Positions 8,240 through 16,944 of a stretch of DNA of 64,000 bases are shown here, one piece after another. Numbering within the stretch: position 1 is the stretch's first letter; every line of letters starts with the position of its first letter. The position numbers were made by a program, and so were the translations under genes. Under the pieces are notes generated by a model that saw only the letters and a program-made list of their open reading frames with translations, was not told the DNA's origin and did not search any database. Where the stretch lies: contig NZ_WJYA01000008.1 in assembly GCF_009709615.1 (NCBI RefSeq), forward strand, positions 62,001 to 126,000. Direction: 5' to 3'. Source of the DNA: Winogradskyella ouciana. GTDB lineage: Bacteria; Bacteroidota; Bacteroidia; Flavobacteriales; Flavobacteriaceae.

Positions 8240-9124
8240 TTATAGTTTATGCTTTCTATGCTGCTCTCTAGCTAATAGTGTATTCTTTAGAAGCATAGCA
8301 ATTGTCATTGGCCCTACTCCACCAGGAACTGGTGTAATATAACTTGCTTTTTTACTGCAGTTTTCAAAATCTACATCGCCTGTAATATAGTACCCTTTTT
8401 CAGAATCGTCTGGTACTCGTGTAATACCAACATCGATAATAACAACATCATCTTTTACCATTTCAGCTTTTAAGAATTTTGGAATTCCCAATGCCGAAAT
8501 TATGATATCAGCTTGTGAGGTAATTTGAGTAATGTTCTTGGTGTGACTGTGTGTTAATGTTACTGTCGAATTGCCCGGAAAACCTTTACGTCCCATTAAA
8601 ATACTCATAGGACGGCCTACAATGTGCGAGCGACCAATAACAACCGTATGCTTACCTTTGGTCTCAACTCCATAACGGTCTAGAAGTTCTAAAATTCCGA
8701 ATGGTGTCGCAGGAATAAATGTAGACATATCCAATGCCATTTTTCCAAAGTTCATTGGGTGAAAACCATCTACATCCTTATCGGGATGCACAGCCATTAA
8801 AACTTTCTGCGTATTGATTTGAGGTGGTAACGGTAATTGAATAATAAATCCGTCGATGTCATCATTATTATTGAGATCTTCAATTTTATCCAATAACTCT
8901 ATCTCACTGGTTGTATTTGGCATACGCACCATTGTAGATTCAAAACCTACACGCTCGCAAGCTCTTACCTTGCTACCGACGTAAGTTAAACTAGCTCCGT
9001 CATTACCGACTATGACAGCTGCAAGGTGTGGCACCTTTTCGCCATTGGCCTTCATTTTGTCAACTTCGGCTTTGATTTCCTCCTTAATGTCCTTGCTTGT
9101 TTTTCTTCCGTCTAGTATGGTCAT
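8240..9124 (-). CDS. folD: bifunctional methylene-THF dehydrogenase/cyclohydrolase FolD
   Basis: FolD interconverts 5,10-methylene-THF and 10-formyl-THF using NADP+, supplying one-carbon units for purine and fMet synthesis. The 294-residue protein has the catalytic YVGSKVRACERVGF segment (Tyr48, Lys52), the folate-site motif DGFIIQLPLPPQ, the Rossmann-domain signature VVIGRSHIVGRPMS, and the C-terminal signature PGGVGPMTIAMLL. The length is normal. It lies downstream of ffh on the same strand after a 91-base gap that contains short tandem repeats, and is followed eight bases later by a membrane protein gene. Confidence 0.97.
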   Translation of the reverse strand: MTILDGRKTSKDIKEEIKAEVDKMKANGEKVPHLAAVIVGNDGASLTYVGSKVRACERVGFESTMVRMPNTTSEIELLDKIEDLNNNDDIDGFIIQLPLPPQINTQKVLMAVHPDKDVDGFHPMNFGKMALDMSTFIPATPFGILELLDRYGVETKGKHTVVIGRSHIVGRPMSILMGRKGFPGNSTVTLTHSHTKNITQITSQADIIISALGIPKFLKAEMVKDDVVIIDVGITRVPDDSEKGYYITGDVDFENCSKKASYITPVPGGVGPMTIAMLLKNTLLAREQHRKHKL

Positions 9125-9128
9125 TTCT

Positions 9129-9213
9129 CAGTATTCAGTCTGCAGTATTCAGTCTGCAGTAGTTATGTTTTATATTTATTTGACTGCCAACTGAGGACTG
9201 CCAAACTGCCAAC
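9129..9213. repeat. short tandem repeats between ffh and folD
   Basis: CAGTATTCAGTCTG (14 bp) is present twice in tandem at 9129-9156 and is followed by a partial third unit. Further along, ACTGCCAACT is repeated with small variations at 9183-9213. Neither encodes protein. They may be a degraded intergenic repeat of the kind seen in other Flavobacteriia. Confidence 0.6.
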
Positions 9214-9215
9214 TA

Positions 9216-10547
9216 TTAACGTGGCATATTCTTCATCATCTGCATCATACGCTTTCCGCCTCCGCCTTGCATCATTTTCATCATTTTGCTCATCTGCGTA
9301 AACTGTTTCAGTAATTGATTTACTTCTTGTACAGATGTACCAGAACCTTTACCAATACGCTTTTTACGACTCGAGTTGATTACTGAAGGATTTGCACGTT
9401 CTTCAGGCGTCATAGAATGAATAATGGCTTCAATACCTTTAAAGGCATCATCATCGATATCTATATCTTTCATCATTTTACCAGCACCAGGAATCATTCC
9501 GATAAGATCCTTCATGTTACCCATTTTCTTGATTTGCTGAATCTGCTTTAAGAAATCATCAAATCCAAATTGGTTTTTGGCAATCTTCTTTTGAAGTTTT
9601 CGTGCTTCCTCTTCATCAAACTGTTCTTGAGCACGCTCAACAAGAGAAACCACATCTCCCATTCCCAAGATACGATCTGCCATACGTGACGGATAGAAGA
9701 CATCAATCGCCTCCATTTTCTCACCAGTACCAATAAACTTAATTGGTTTGTTAACTACCGATTTAATCGAAATCGCGGCACCACCTCTGGTATCACCATC
9801 TAACTTGGTAAGGATAACACCATCAAAATTTAAAATATCATTGAAGGCTTTTGCTGTGTTTACAGCATCCTGACCTGTCATGGAATCCACTACAAACAAA
9901 GTTTCTTGTGGTTGAATGGCTTTATGAATGTTCGAAATTTCGGTCATCATAGCTTCATCTACAGCCAAACGACCAGCAGTATCTATAATCACCACATTAT
10001 AACCGTTTGCTTTTGCATGTGCAATACCAGCTTGGGCGATAGCAACCGGATCGCTATTTCCCTTATCGCTATAAACCTCAACATTGATTTGATCACCAAC
10101 CACGTGCAACTGATCAATTGCCGCAGGACGATACACATCACAAGCTACTAATAATGGTTTCTTTGTCTTTTTGTTCTTAAGATAATTGGCAAGTTTACCA
10201 GAGAATGTCGTTTTACCAGATCCTTGCAGACCAGACATTAAAATAACACTTGGGTTACCTGAAAGATCGATTCCTTCTGCATCGCCTCCCATAAGTTCAG
10301 TTAATTCGTCCTTAACGATTTTAACCATTAACTGACCTGGCTGAAGTGTAGTCAATACATTTTGACCAAGTGCTTTTTCCTTTACTCTATTAGTAAAATC
10401 TTTAGCAATTTTAAAGTTAACATCGGCATCTAAAAGCGCACGTCTTACTTCTTTTAAAGTTTCTGCAACATTTACTTCTGTAATACTACCATGACCCTTT
10501 AAAACGTGTAATGCTTTATCTAACTTATCACTTAAATTATTAAACAT
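9216..10547 (-). CDS. ffh: signal recognition particle GTPase Ffh
   Basis: Ffh binds 4.5S RNA and signal sequences emerging from ribosomes and delivers them to FtsY at the membrane. The 443-residue protein has the N domain (1-95), the G domain with P-loop GLQGSGKTT at 106-114, DTAGRLAVDE and TKLDGDTRGG, and a Met-rich M domain from about residue 300 ending QMMKNMPR. I chose the ATG at 10547 rather than an upstream alternative start at 10574, because MFNNLSDKL is the conserved N-terminus and the upstream start adds nine unlikely residues. It heads the ffh-folD-TIGR02206 run. Confidence 0.97.
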   Translation of the reverse strand: MFNNLSDKLDKALHVLKGHGSITEVNVAETLKEVRRALLDADVNFKIAKDFTNRVKEKALGQNVLTTLQPGQLMVKIVKDELTELMGGDAEGIDLSGNPSVILMSGLQGSGKTTFSGKLANYLKNKKTKKPLLVACDVYRPAAIDQLHVVGDQINVEVYSDKGNSDPVAIAQAGIAHAKANGYNVVIIDTAGRLAVDEAMMTEISNIHKAIQPQETLFVVDSMTGQDAVNTAKAFNDILNFDGVILTKLDGDTRGGAAISIKSVVNKPIKFIGTGEKMEAIDVFYPSRMADRILGMGDVVSLVERAQEQFDEEEARKLQKKIAKNQFGFDDFLKQIQQIKKMGNMKDLIGMIPGAGKMMKDIDIDDDAFKGIEAIIHSMTPEERANPSVINSSRKKRIGKGSGTSVQEVNQLLKQFTQMSKMMKMMQGGGGKRMMQMMKNMPR

Positions 10548-10571
10548 AATCTTTATCTCTTTTTGAAGTTG

Positions 10572-10579
10572 CAAATTTA
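10572..10579 (-). promoter_or_regulatory. candidate -7 element of ffh
   Basis: On the minus strand TAAATTTG fits the Bacteroidota -7 consensus TAnnTTTG, 24 bases before the ffh ATG. No clean -33 TTTG is seen at the expected spacing. Confidence 0.35.
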
Positions 10580-10644
10580 AGAATTTACAAGAGATAAACG
10601 AATGGGATATCTATAATTCTACTATGCTATATTTGAGAATTTTA

Positions 10645-10679
10645 CAAAAGAAAAGAGCTACCCAGCGGTTGGCAACTCT
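10645..10679 (-). terminator. candidate terminator of the acidic lipoprotein gene
   Basis: On the minus strand a nine-base-pair stem (AGAGTTGCC with GGTAGCTCT, two G-U pairs) and an eight-base loop are followed by TTTTCTTTTG, about 55 bases past the stop codon at 10734. Confidence 0.55.
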
Positions 10680-10733
10680 CTTCAATCAACTTAAACTTAC
10701 TAAAATTACTAACTTATTTAGCGGTTCTTCTTC

Positions 10734-12995
10734 TTATTCACAAGTTCTTTCTAATACCAAGACATCGTCTCCTCTATGCATTTCTAATCGGTTTTCTTCA
10801 CATTCCACAACTAACCAATCACCAGTTATAGCCTGAATATTTGGTCCTGCGACATTAGAGAATGTTACAATAACACCGTCATTTGATTGTGATGTTGACC
10901 AAAATGCATCAATGGTTTGGTTATCTGTATATATGACAACGATATTGTTTGAAGCTTCAAAATCAAAATTCCATTCCATTAAATTATCACTGCCATTGTA
11001 GTTCACTGCATTCCACATACAGCTTATTAAAAAGGCATCTACCTCCTGCTCTGTGCAGTTACCTTCATTACAATCCTCTATTACTAATATTACAGGGAAT
11101 ACTTCAAACTGGTCGTCAATTACAACTCTTGTGTAAACCACGGCTTCTACACCAATCATTGCGTAATTCTCTGGATTGGAAATAGCGTTTACGTTTGCTT
11201 CAGCATCAGCTTGGCTTTCATGATAAGTGACTATATCTGCACTTGGGTTACAATTGTGAAAGGCGGTTGTAAGATCAAACGTGTATGGTCCATCTGTTCC
11301 ATTATCACATTGTTCTAATACAGCATCAAAACTTTGATAACATTCAAACAGGTTACATTCTTCAGTAATTAAATACACTGTAAATACTTCAAAATTGCCA
11401 TTTTCAGCTTCTATTCTGAGATAAACCTGTCCGGTTTCTGACCAATAGGACTCTGTTTCTACAATGGCGTTAACATTATTCTCAGTATCAGCTATGCTTT
11501 CATGGAATGAAGGTATAAAGCTAAATTCACAAAGTATTAATCCAATGGTATCAGCACTGAGGTTAAACTCTGCCTCATTATTTGGACCCAAGCATTCTAC
11601 TAATTCAAAATCAGAGAAACAGTCAAAAACTTCATTACCTTGATTGATATCACATTCTTGTTGCAGTTCTATATAATTATCACCATTTACTAGGTAGAAA
11701 TAGTCATCCTCACATTCAACGATTTGCCATTCTCCATTTAATAGTTCAAAATCATCCTCAAATGTAAGGTCCATATATACATTACTAGCCACTACTAACA
11801 GTTCCCAAGTGCCTATTTGAGATTCTGTTCCATCTCCATCATCTAATAAAATCTGTCCGTTTGGTGTAAAGTACACATAAACCGCTGCTATGGTATTGAT
11901 GAGGTTTGTTTCTAGCAACCAGGCACATTCTCCAAGGTTTGCATTTATTTCGGCTATGGAGCATCCTAAATCTCCTTCACAGTCTTGCTCTAATTCAATA
12001 GAATAATCTCCACGTACTATATCTAGTTCATCATCATCACATTCTACTATTAGCCATTCACCACCTAAATCATCTTGATAAGCCGTTAGCTCTGTTATAT
12101 TTAAGATTAAACCATTATCGGTTGAATAAACCTCCCAATTTCCTCCAATGAAAACTGTGGCATCTCCTTCAGTTATTTGCAAAGTGCCGTCTTCATAGAA
12201 TATCATTTGATGGATTTCAAAATCATTATTGGCATCGTTGATATCCCAAGGGCACTCTATCAACAGTTCCGTAATATCTTCCTCATTACAATCATAGTCA
12301 TCATCATCACAATCGTCCTCTGCTGCTTCTATGGCATCAGAAAGTTCTTGGTTAGAATTAACTTCTATGGTTTCGCCATTGGCATATTCTAACGTCACTG
12401 GATAGTTTAAGCTTACAATTAGAGCATTGTCATCTTCCTCTAACGCTTCAAGAAAGTTATACAAGGCTTCATCATTTTCTATTGTAACGGTATCAACAAT
12501 GTTGAAATCTGAATTGAACACAGAAAATGAAATTGGATATACAAAATCAATACATTCTATAACATCATCATCGTCATCACATTCATTAATAAAGTTTTCT
12601 AGTTGGTCTTCATTTTCAATTACAATTTCAGTATAGTCATTAAAAATTATGGTAATCGGGAATACGAAATCAAGAAAATCCTCATCATCTACTAACTCTT
12701 CAAATAAATCTTCGAGTTGTTCTAAATCAGCTTCAGTTTCAATAGTTATAGTGATATCACTAACTATAATGGTTACTGGCAACTCAATTGAAAAACAGCT
12801 GGCATCATCTAATATATCGTCATACGCTCCGTAATTGGCTGTAACATTACTCATGAATGATGCCAATGGAGAACTTGGTGTGATTACTTCTTGTTCATCA
12901 GGACTATTTACTTCTGTTGCCTCATCTTGGCAAGAAGAAAAAGTTAAAAGGGCAAAAAAGGCTAGTAGGATTGCGTGATTGATCGTTGTTTTCAT
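10734..12995 (-). CDS. large acidic multi-repeat lipoprotein, probably surface-exposed
   Basis: A 753-residue protein of no known family. The ATG at 12995 gives a signal peptide ending LLTFSSC (Cys22); an upstream alternative start at 13106 would overlap the divergent sigma gene. Mature residues begin QDEATE, similar to the acidic Q-K-D-D-E signal that sends lipoproteins to the surface in Capnocytophaga. I see three kinds of repeats: four strands-plus-helix units (about residues 66-225, each with a YP(V/I)T-like strand and a Glu/Asp-rich helix), three lipocalin-like units ending GEW-IVEC-D (about 240-340, 346-448, 648-753), and two YHES/FHES-NVNAI units (about 458-643). It has many Cys and Asp/Glu. 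The gene is divergent from an ECF sigma factor and has a matching promoter motif. Confidence 0.8.
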   Translation of the reverse strand: MKTTINHAILLAFFALLTFSSCQDEATEVNSPDEQEVITPSSPLASFMSNVTANYGAYDDILDDASCFSIELPVTIIVSDITITIETEADLEQLEDLFEELVDDEDFLDFVFPITIIFNDYTEIVIENEDQLENFINECDDDDDVIECIDFVYPISFSVFNSDFNIVDTVTIENDEALYNFLEALEEDDNALIVSLNYPVTLEYANGETIEVNSNQELSDAIEAAEDDCDDDDYDCNEEDITELLIECPWDINDANNDFEIHQMIFYEDGTLQITEGDATVFIGGNWEVYSTDNGLILNITELTAYQDDLGGEWLIVECDDDELDIVRGDYSIELEQDCEGDLGCSIAEINANLGECAWLLETNLINTIAAVYVYFTPNGQILLDDGDGTESQIGTWELLVVASNVYMDLTFEDDFELLNGEWQIVECEDDYFYLVNGDNYIELQQECDINQGNEVFDCFSDFELVECLGPNNEAEFNLSADTIGLILCEFSFIPSFHESIADTENNVNAIVETESYWSETGQVYLRIEAENGNFEVFTVYLITEECNLFECYQSFDAVLEQCDNGTDGPYTFDLTTAFHNCNPSADIVTYHESQADAEANVNAISNPENYAMIGVEAVVYTRVVIDDQFEVFPVILVIEDCNEGNCTEQEVDAFLISCMWNAVNYNGSDNLMEWNFDFEASNNIVVIYTDNQTIDAFWSTSQSNDGVIVTFSNVAGPNIQAITGDWLVVECEENRLEMHRGDDVLVLERTCE

Positions 12996-13017
12996 TTTTG
13001 GGAGCTTTATCAATTTA

Positions 13018-13050
13018 TTATAAAACAATCTTAGTTTTGATTTTCCTACC
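13018..13050 (-). promoter_or_regulatory. candidate ECF promoter of the lipoprotein gene
   Basis: Reading the minus strand, GGTAGGA (13050 to 13044) is followed by 16 bases and TGTTTTATAA. The same layout occurs upstream of fecR at 13666-13698. It is 23 bases upstream of the lipoprotein ATG. The shared motif and exact spacing are direct observations; control by the adjacent ECF sigma factor is an inference. Confidence 0.6.
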
Positions 13051-13092
13051 CTTGCTTTAGAAAATTTATTTATAATTTGTGAAGCGAAAGTT

Positions 13093-13608
13093 ATGAGCCA
13101 ACCCATACAAAATCATATTTGCGAAGAACAACTGTTTGAACGTTTGTACAAAAAACATTCAAAAAACCTTCATGACTTCTTGTATTACAAGTTTGGTGAA
13201 AATCTAAATCCACAAGATAAAGTACAAGAAGCATTTATAAAATTGTGGCAGAATTGCAGTAAAGTTTCACCAGACAAAGCAAAGAGCTTTTTGTTTACAA
13301 CAGCCAATAACCTAATGCTTAATGCAGTTGCGCACAAAAAAGTGGTTTTAAAATATCAAAAGCTACCTCAAAAGCACTCTACAAACGAATCACCCGAGTT
13401 TGTAATGCAAGAAAAAGAGTATCATCAAAAATTACAGAATGCACTCGCTAATTTAACTGAAGCACAACGCGTGGCTTTTTTAATGAACAGAGTTGAAGGT
13501 AAGCGATTTAAAGAGATAGCAGAACTATTAGATATTTCCACTAAGGCTGTTGAAAAACGAATTTATGGAGCGTTGAAAAAGCTGCGCAAGGATATTGATG
13601 GACTTTAG
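13093..13608 (+). CDS. ECF-type RNA polymerase sigma factor (FecI-like)
   Basis: This 171-residue protein has sigma region 2 in its first half (LYKKHSKNLHDFLYYKFGE, then QDKVQEAFIKLWQN, the core-binding and -10 recognition helices) and region 4 in its second half (LTEAQRVAFLMNRVEGKRFKEIAELL, a helix-turn-helix ending AVEKRIYGALKKLRK). There is no region 1.1 or 3, as expected for the extracytoplasmic function group. It is followed by fecR and a TonB receptor with a signalling domain, the FecI/FecR/FecA layout in which ligand binding at the outer membrane releases the sigma factor. The start at 13093 leaves a 97-base gap from the divergent lipoprotein gene. Confidence 0.93.
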   Translation: MSQPIQNHICEEQLFERLYKKHSKNLHDFLYYKFGENLNPQDKVQEAFIKLWQNCSKVSPDKAKSFLFTTANNLMLNAVAHKKVVLKYQKLPQKHSTNESPEFVMQEKEYHQKLQNALANLTEAQRVAFLMNRVEGKRFKEIAELLDISTKAVEKRIYGALKKLRKDIDGL

Positions 13609-13665
13609 CTTAGTTACCAGTCTTAGTCGCAGTATTCAATTTTTTGGAATTTGGAAATATTAGAA

Positions 13666-13698
13666 GGTAGGAATTTTTAGTGCTTGGCTGTTATATAG
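13666..13698 (+). promoter_or_regulatory. candidate ECF promoter of fecR-tonB receptor
   Basis: GGTAGGA, 16 bases, then TGTTATATAG lies 14 bases before the fecR ATG. The element matches the one in front of the divergent lipoprotein gene in both boxes and in spacing. It does not resemble the TTTG / TAnnTTTG housekeeping promoter. Confidence 0.6.
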
Positions 13699-13711
13699 AT
13701 GAATTACCATT

Positions 13712-14596
13712 ATGAAAAGAGAAGAACTCATAAAAAAATGGTTGGACAACAACCTTACTACTGAAGAGCAAAAGACTTTTGAGCAACTAGAGGATTATAA
13801 AGATTTAATCCGTATGAATAGTGCTTTAAATAATTTTAAGGCTCCAGAGTTCTCTATGGAGAATAATTACAAGGGTTTAAAAACAAAAATAGACAGTAAT
13901 AAGTCTATAGATTGGTATAAACCTCTTCTTAAAATTGCTGCAGTACTGGCCATCTGTTTTAGTGTTTATTATTACACAACGACTTTAGATACAAAGGTCA
14001 ATACTGATATTGCAGAGAAAACCCAAATTGTTTTACCAGATGCTTCAACAGTTGCGCTTAATGCAAATTCTTACTTAAGTTTTAATGAAAGTCATTGGAG
14101 TAAAAACCGTGAAGTAACATTAGATGGAGAAGCCTTTTTTAAAGTGGCCAAAGGACAACAGTTTGATGTTATAACTAATGATGGTACTGTGAGTGTTTTG
14201 GGTACTCAGTTTAATGTTAAACAACGTAAAAACTACTTTGAAGTGACATGTTATGAAGGATTGGTAGCCGTGAAAAACAACGAAGAATTTGTGAAATTAA
14301 AGCCTGGATTTAGTTTAAGAATAATAGATGGGAAGCTACTTGTTAATGAAAAAGAAATCGCTACGCAACCAACTTGGTTGCGTGGTGAAAGCAGTTTTAA
14401 AAATGCATCTTTACAACACGTTATTTCAGAACTTGAAAACCAGTACAATATAAAGGTAACTGTTGAAAAGGTAGATACTTCTCGCTCATTTACCGGAAGT
14501 TTTGCGCACAATAATTTAGATTTAGCCTTGCAATCCGTAACAATACCATTAAATTTAAGCTACAGTAAGTCTGGAAATTCTATTGTGTTTAAATGA
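13712..14596 (+). CDS. FecR-family anti-sigma factor
   Basis: A 294-residue inner-membrane regulator. The cytoplasmic N-terminus (about 1-68) would bind the sigma factor. A single transmembrane segment is at about 70-88 (LLKIAAVLAICFSVYYY). The periplasmic FecR domain (about 98-190) contains TQIVLPDASTVALNANSYL and DGEAFFKVAKGQ, and the C-terminal DUF4974 domain (about 225-292) contains FKNASLQHVISELENQYNI. That domain contacts the STN domain of the partner receptor. It is 103 bases after the sigma gene, a gap that contains a candidate ECF promoter, and the receptor gene starts seven bases after its stop. Confidence 0.93.
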   Translation: MKREELIKKWLDNNLTTEEQKTFEQLEDYKDLIRMNSALNNFKAPEFSMENNYKGLKTKIDSNKSIDWYKPLLKIAAVLAICFSVYYYTTTLDTKVNTDIAEKTQIVLPDASTVALNANSYLSFNESHWSKNREVTLDGEAFFKVAKGQQFDVITNDGTVSVLGTQFNVKQRKNYFEVTCYEGLVAVKNNEEFVKLKPGFSLRIIDGKLLVNEKEIATQPTWLRGESSFKNASLQHVISELENQYNIKVTVEKVDTSRSFTGSFAHNNLDLALQSVTIPLNLSYSKSGNSIVFK

Positions 14597-14603
14597 GTTC
14601 AAT

Positions 14604-16901
14604 GTGAATAAACTATTACGGCGTGTAGTTTTATATCTATTTTTCATCACTTCTTGTCACCTGGCTCAAAGCCAAAATAAAGAAGAACAACCTCTTGCCT
14701 ACATTCTTGAACAATTAGAAAAACGATACGACGTTAAATTCTCTTATGAAACCAAAACTATTGAAGGTGTTGTGGTTTCTCCATTGTCTGCAGAATTATC
14801 ATTGGATGAAGCATTGGACAAACTAAAATCCATTACACAGCTCAATTTTAAAGTACTTAGCAGTCGATTTATTGCCATTAGTGCAAAGCATAAAACCATA
14901 CAGTATCTAGAGGAAGTTGTTGTGACTAATTATTTAACCAAGGGTATTTCTAAAACCAATAATGGTGCGATTGCCGTAGATGCCAAAGCCTTTGATATAC
15001 TTCCAGGTCTTATTGAGCCTGATGTTCTTCAAATTGTTCAAAATCTTCCGGGAATTATTAGTGTCGATGAGCGTATTTCTAACATTAATGTAAGAGGTGG
15101 AACAAATGACCAAAACCTTATTCTCTACGAAGGCATCAGAATGTACCAATCTGGTCATTTTTTTGGATTGATTTCTGCGTTTAATCCCTATTTATCTGAT
15201 GAAATACGGGTTGCGAAAAATGGTACAAGTGCACTATTTGGCAACGGTGTCTCAAGTAATATTTCCATTAAAAACAGCAATATAGTTGATAATAAATTTA
15301 ATGGTGGATTGGGCGCAAATCTTTTGAGCGTTGATGGATTTGCAAAAATTCCGCTGAATAAAAAAATGGAATTACAAGTGTCTGCGAGACGTTCTTTTAC
15401 AGATGTTCTAGCCTCTACCACCTACGATGCCTATTTCGATAGAATTTTCAGGGATTCTGAACTTAATGCCTCCAACAACATAAACACCGTACTTGCACTA
15501 GATGAGCGTTTTTTATTTTATGACCTCAATACTAAGTTTTTATATGATATTGATGAAACCTCTAAACTTCGTATTAACCTGCTTAATATTTACAATAATC
15601 TCGATTACAATCAAATATTCACAAATTCCAATAATGAGTTTCAAGAAGTAAGAAGCACCTTAAACCAGTTGAGTTATGGCTTTAGTACAAGTTATTCAAA
15701 AGAATTTAATGACGATATTTCCGCTTCGGCTCAGTTATATTATTCTAACTACGATCTAGATGCTCAAAATAATGATATTACCAATGACCAGCTTTTGACA
15801 CAAGAAAATAAGGTTGAAGATTACGGCTTGCGTATAGACATATCACAAAACGTAGACAACAACACGGAAATTAGAGGAGGTTATCAGTTTAATGAGGTCG
15901 CGGTCACAAATTTTGAAGATGTTTCCAATCCTGATTTCACAAGCTTAGTAAAAGAAATTATAAGAACACATGCTTTTTTTGGTGAAACGGAACGCTACTC
16001 AAAATCTCGAAACACCTATATAAGATTAGGAGCCAGAATTAGTTATTTTGAAAAGCTAAAAGAGCTGGTTATTGAACCTCGCTTTGCGTTCAATCAAAAA
16101 ATTTCTGATGATATTAGGGTTGAAATATTAGGTGAACTGAAAAGTCAGTCGATAACTCAAGTTATTGATCTACAGCAAGATTTTTTCGGTATAGAAAAAC
16201 GTCGTTGGCAGCTTTCTAACTTAGACGACGTGCCTTTGATACGTAGCCAACAAATATCACTTGGTGTCAGTTATAACCAGAACAATCTTTTGGTTTCTTT
16301 AGAAGGCTATTATAAGAATGTTGATGATATTACGGCACAAAGTCAAGGGTTTCAAAATCAGTTTCAATTTGCCAATGATATTGGTTCTTACACTATCACT
16401 GGTCTCGATTTTCTTGTCAATAAACGTTTTAATAATTTTAGTACATGGTTGAGCTACACTTTAAGTAATAATGATTATAAGTTTGACAATATAAATGACG
16501 GCAATGCTTTTCCTAACACGGTAGATTTAACTCACGTTGCCAATGCTTCATTAACCTATAATTTAGATAATTTTAAAATTGGTATTGGTTTTAATTGGCA
16601 TTCTGGTCGTGCATATTCTAAACCTTCTGATGTTCAAAATAATGCTAATTCCGTTATTGAATATAGTAATCCTAATGGTTCGAGATTACCGGATTACTTT
16701 AGAGCTGATATTTCAGCCATATATAAATTTGAACTAATGAAAGGTGTGAAAACTGAGATTGGTGCCTCTGTTTGGAATATGTTTAACCAAACCAACATCA
16801 TTAACCGTTATTACACTTTTGACGCAGATGATGCTATCATTGAAATAGATAATCGTTCATTAAAATTTACTCCGAATCTAAGTTTTAGAGTTAACTTCTA
16901 A
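14604..16901 (+). CDS. TonB-dependent outer-membrane receptor with STN signalling domain
   Basis: A 765-residue receptor with a signal peptide (1-23), an STN domain (about 25-93: AYILEQLEKRYDVKFSYE, LSLDEALDKLKSITQLNFKV), a plug (about 115-225, with INVRGGTNDQNLILYEGIRMYQ) and a C-terminal beta-barrel ending FTPNLSFRVNF with a terminal Phe. It lacks a carboxypeptidase-type N-terminal extension and has no SusD partner. No ATG precedes the signal peptide: I place the start at the GTG at 14604, seven bases after fecR; a TTG at 14583 is the alternative and would overlap fecR. The STN domain implies signalling to FecR. The substrate is unknown. Confidence 0.9.
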   Translation: MNKLLRRVVLYLFFITSCHLAQSQNKEEQPLAYILEQLEKRYDVKFSYETKTIEGVVVSPLSAELSLDEALDKLKSITQLNFKVLSSRFIAISAKHKTIQYLEEVVVTNYLTKGISKTNNGAIAVDAKAFDILPGLIEPDVLQIVQNLPGIISVDERISNINVRGGTNDQNLILYEGIRMYQSGHFFGLISAFNPYLSDEIRVAKNGTSALFGNGVSSNISIKNSNIVDNKFNGGLGANLLSVDGFAKIPLNKKMELQVSARRSFTDVLASTTYDAYFDRIFRDSELNASNNINTVLALDERFLFYDLNTKFLYDIDETSKLRINLLNIYNNLDYNQIFTNSNNEFQEVRSTLNQLSYGFSTSYSKEFNDDISASAQLYYSNYDLDAQNNDITNDQLLTQENKVEDYGLRIDISQNVDNNTEIRGGYQFNEVAVTNFEDVSNPDFTSLVKEIIRTHAFFGETERYSKSRNTYIRLGARISYFEKLKELVIEPRFAFNQKISDDIRVEILGELKSQSITQVIDLQQDFFGIEKRRWQLSNLDDVPLIRSQQISLGVSYNQNNLLVSLEGYYKNVDDITAQSQGFQNQFQFANDIGSYTITGLDFLVNKRFNNFSTWLSYTLSNNDYKFDNINDGNAFPNTVDLTHVANASLTYNLDNFKIGIGFNWHSGRAYSKPSDVQNNANSVIEYSNPNGSRLPDYFRADISAIYKFELMKGVKTEIGASVWNMFNQTNIINRYYTFDADDAIIEIDNRSLKFTPNLSFRVNF

Positions 16902-16944
16902 CCTTTATTTTTTATGTTTAATTTTAAGCTCAAAACTCTTTTAT

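Noticed and set aside
12280..12720. Asp/Glu-rich low-complexity DNA resembling a tandem repeat or CRISPR-like array
   Set aside because: The GAT/GAC-rich DNA encodes acidic protein repeats; there are no equal-length spacers or conserved DNA repeat units.
12995..13106. Longer N-terminus for the acidic lipoprotein (start at 13106)
   Set aside because: It would overlap the divergent sigma-factor start, destroy the lipoprotein signal and read through the candidate ECF promoter.
14583..14603. TTG start of the TonB receptor overlapping fecR
   Set aside because: The GTG at 14604 lies just after the fecR stop and gives a normal signal peptide; TTG remains possible but is less likely.
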